From: JAPLDP01 sp964628285
GTDB lineage: Bacteria; Bacteroidota; Bacteroidia; Bacteroidales; JAGONC01
Length of the DNA: 64,000 nucleotides
NCBI GenBank assembly: GCA_964628285.1
Contig: CAZVNP010000003.1
Coordinates: 1 to 64,000, forward strand
Direction of reading: 5' to 3'
Shown here: positions 63,401 to 64,000 of the stretch, piece by piece
Layout: the number at the start of each line of letters is the position of its first letter
How positions within the stretch are numbered: position 1 is the first letter of the stretch
Made by a program: the position numbers and the translations under genes
Notes under the pieces: generated by a model
Databases searched by the model: none
What the model was told of the DNA's origin: nothing
Seen by the model: only the letters and a program-made list of their open reading frames with translations

Positions 63401-63809
63401 CTTCAATTCTTTGATTGATGCTGGCAAGGACGAGGTCATGTGTTTCGGGTGAATCGATATGGCGCAGCTGTAACGTATTCAGCAGCTTATCCCGCACTTC
63501 GGTAAAATGTTTTCCGATAATGTCAGCTGCCTGCTCATGCGTGATGGTCTTTCCCAAACCGGAAAGCTTTATCAGGGGTATGATGATATACAGGATCACA
63601 ACAATGACCACGGCAGCCATAAACAAATAAAAAACTACAGTCCTCGCCGGAATGCCAAAATGAAACAAATATTCAAGAACATCAACAAAAAGTAAGAAAA
63701 AGAAAAACAAGGCCGTTGAGTAAATCAGTCCTTTAATTATCAGATTCTTATAATATTTTCTGATGAATTCATCAAGTTTTTTAACCAGGATATGATACGT
63801 ATCGGTCAT
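60471..63809 (-). CDS. DUF4175 family large membrane-anchored protein
   Basis: A 1112-residue protein. Three hydrophobic segments near the N-terminus (about 22-42, 50-75 and 155-172) anchor it. An extracytoplasmic beta-rich region follows (about 180-500), then a very long Gln/Glu/Lys/Asn-rich coiled-coil region (about 510-1085) with many LxQLxxxL-type heptads. The arrangement is that of DUF4175 proteins of Bacteroidetes. The function is unknown. It is the most upstream gene of the minus-strand block seen here. Confidence 0.85.
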   Translation of the reverse strand: MTDTYHILVKKLDEFIRKYYKNLIIKGLIYSTALFFFFLLFVDVLEYLFHFGIPARTVVFYLFMAAVVIVVILYIIIPLIKLSGLGKTITHEQAADIIGKHFTEVRDKLLNTLQLRHIDSPETHDLVLASINQRIEALRPVPFTAAIKISNNKKYLKYALPPLLVTLILLFSAPTFIKEPTLRLIHHDQYYERMLPFKLVITNDKLEAFQQDDYNLKVEATGDEIPAEVNIVIDNNTFNMAGGSGGRFSYIFRNVQKNTRFMLVTDRYKSPEYELKVLPKPVLLNFMIDLDYPGYVNKKDETVENMGDLIIPEGTRVTWRFYTRDTDSLLLRINDSTVNTKHARSNMFGYSDIFNRSFVYSINPVNRYLYSQDSLFYTVSVIPDNYPVIFVEEFKDSVFDNRLYFRGEIKDDYGFNKLLFHYKKTRHTDKGEQSDSASQIMDINKNLSQQQFFHYFDIQSLDVKPDEQIEYYFEVWDNDAINGSKSSRSHKMLFRVPSLEEIETSTDNSNQQIKETMDQAVRDIKSLQNSIDELNQKLLDKKNITWQERQQIQDLLNRQEMIRKNIENLQRENSVKDLKEQQYKDIDKDLLDKQRQLQELFDKILSDDMKEQIKQLQDMLDSIDKDQVNNMLQKMKWTNKDLERELDRSLELFKRLEVEKKITEAIDKLHELARKQDDLSRKTGEAKKEEKEDLIKNQEGLNKDFEDFRQDMNEIDKKNSELEEPNNLINTESQEKDIEQEMQNSLEHLNQNRMNKASGSQQSASQKMKNLSNRLADMLSSMQQQGLGEDIHALREILENLIQVSFDQEDLMNELKVVKRNDPKYIRIIEEQKNIKDDLAMIEDSLVALSKRQIMIEPYVNKEIEEINDRIGKTIEDLNNRRIASAATNQQYTMTSVNNLALLLDEALQNMQLQMSQMMSGGSSTCPNPGIGAPSISNMRQLQEQLNKQLEQLKSGMESLKGKGTEGERALSEQLARLAAEQEAIRNQMQRYMEELKEQGVKDDGGMNQSLKDMDRTETELVNKIITNQTLMRQQQILTRLLQSEKAELMRDQEEKRESKEAKDQKISNPDDFFKYKGMKSQQVELLKTIPPSLNPFYKKKVNDYLFNFELQ

Positions 63810-63894
63810 GTCAAATTGATGATAAAACTATTAAATTCCTGTGATGAACTTTTCCCGTAAAACGACGTACCGGTAAAAAATATTTTGAACTTTG

Positions 63895-63902
63895 CAAAGG
63901 TA
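63895..63902 (-). promoter_or_regulatory. putative -7 promoter element upstream of the DUF4175 gene
   Basis: TACCTTTG on the minus strand matches TAnnTTTG and lies 85 bp upstream of the DUF4175 start at 63809. No -33 element is clear. It could start the large operon that runs leftwards. Confidence 0.35.
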
Positions 63903-63923
63903 AAGATAACCTTTGGTATAAGA

Positions 63924-63949
63924 TAAAAAAAGGAAGCCAACTGCTTCCT
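63924..63949 (-). terminator. Rho-independent terminator of a gene to the right of the window
   Basis: AGGAAGC, a 5-nt loop and GCTTCCT form a 7-bp hairpin at 63931-63949. The A-run on its left becomes the T-tract on the minus strand. It would end a transcript that enters from beyond 64000, before the DUF4175 promoter region. Confidence 0.6.
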
Positions 63950-64000
63950 CATCTGCTATGGGAGAACTCACGTCTTATTCATATACTATTGCGGTTTAAC

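Overview
The window looks like a scaffold from an uncultured Bacteroidetes (Bacteroidales-like) genome. Two runs of exactly 100 N mark assembly gaps. The assignment rests on families largely confined to that phylum (DUF4837, DUF4292, DUF4175, DUF5723, DUF4369-thioredoxin, Bacteroidetes-type RHS proteins, a PorE-like OmpA protein, an EF-G2 paralogue), on TAnnTTTG-type promoter -7 boxes, and on the scarcity of Shine-Dalgarno sites. No CRISPR, insertion sequence, prophage or rRNA operon was seen; one tRNA (Asn) is present.

Region 1 (1-7.6 kb) is a patch of decaying accessory genes. It holds an RHS-repeat gene split by an in-frame TAG, an N-acetylmuramidase pseudogene with a stop and an internal deletion, a truncated glycosyltransferase and a shortened SDR gene. 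An intact lipoprotein with two tandem solute-binding domains sits among them. Region 2 (7.7-17.8 kb) carries a small membrane-anchored unknown, a yeast-type cytosine deaminase, a secreted isochorismatase-like hydrolase, tRNA-Asn with its promoter and terminator, a PfkB sugar/nucleoside kinase, an EF-G2-like factor with altered GTPase motifs, a YqhD-like alcohol dehydrogenase, mnmA and a GH2 lipoprotein. Both gaps lie in repeat-rich intergenic DNA here.

Region 3 (17.8-34 kb) holds a large aromatic-rich secreted protein with C-terminal octapeptide repeats, a divergent threonine-degradation pair (SDR-type threonine dehydrogenase and kbl), an S23-type four-helix protein, cysS and tyrS tail to tail, an NAD-dependent epimerase, an MltF-like transglycosylase, a PorE-like OmpA protein with a TPR partner, and kup. 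Region 4 (34-45 kb) contains a DUF5723 protein, a seven-gene export operon (TolC, HlyD, DUF2147, two ATPases, two permeases) resembling an E. coli Ybh-type exporter with YbhF split in two, a TlpA-like thioredoxin and a DUF4837 lipoprotein.

Region 5 (45-64 kb) is an almost uninterrupted minus-strand block. It covers cell-envelope genes (MltD, TatA, EnvC-like activator, DUF4292, TPR, lipid-linked oligosaccharide flippase, a 1235-residue histidine kinase) and housekeeping genes (dut, methyltransferase, mnmG, ybeY, an RsbW-like kinase, DUF4175). Two near-perfect parS-type palindromes flank mnmG, which suggests a ParB-loading, possibly origin-proximal, position. No novel defence or mobile system was found. 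The most notable signals are the parS pair, the EF-G2 active-site changes, the cluster of decaying genes at the left end, and -7 boxes lying 4 bp from the start codons of two genes.
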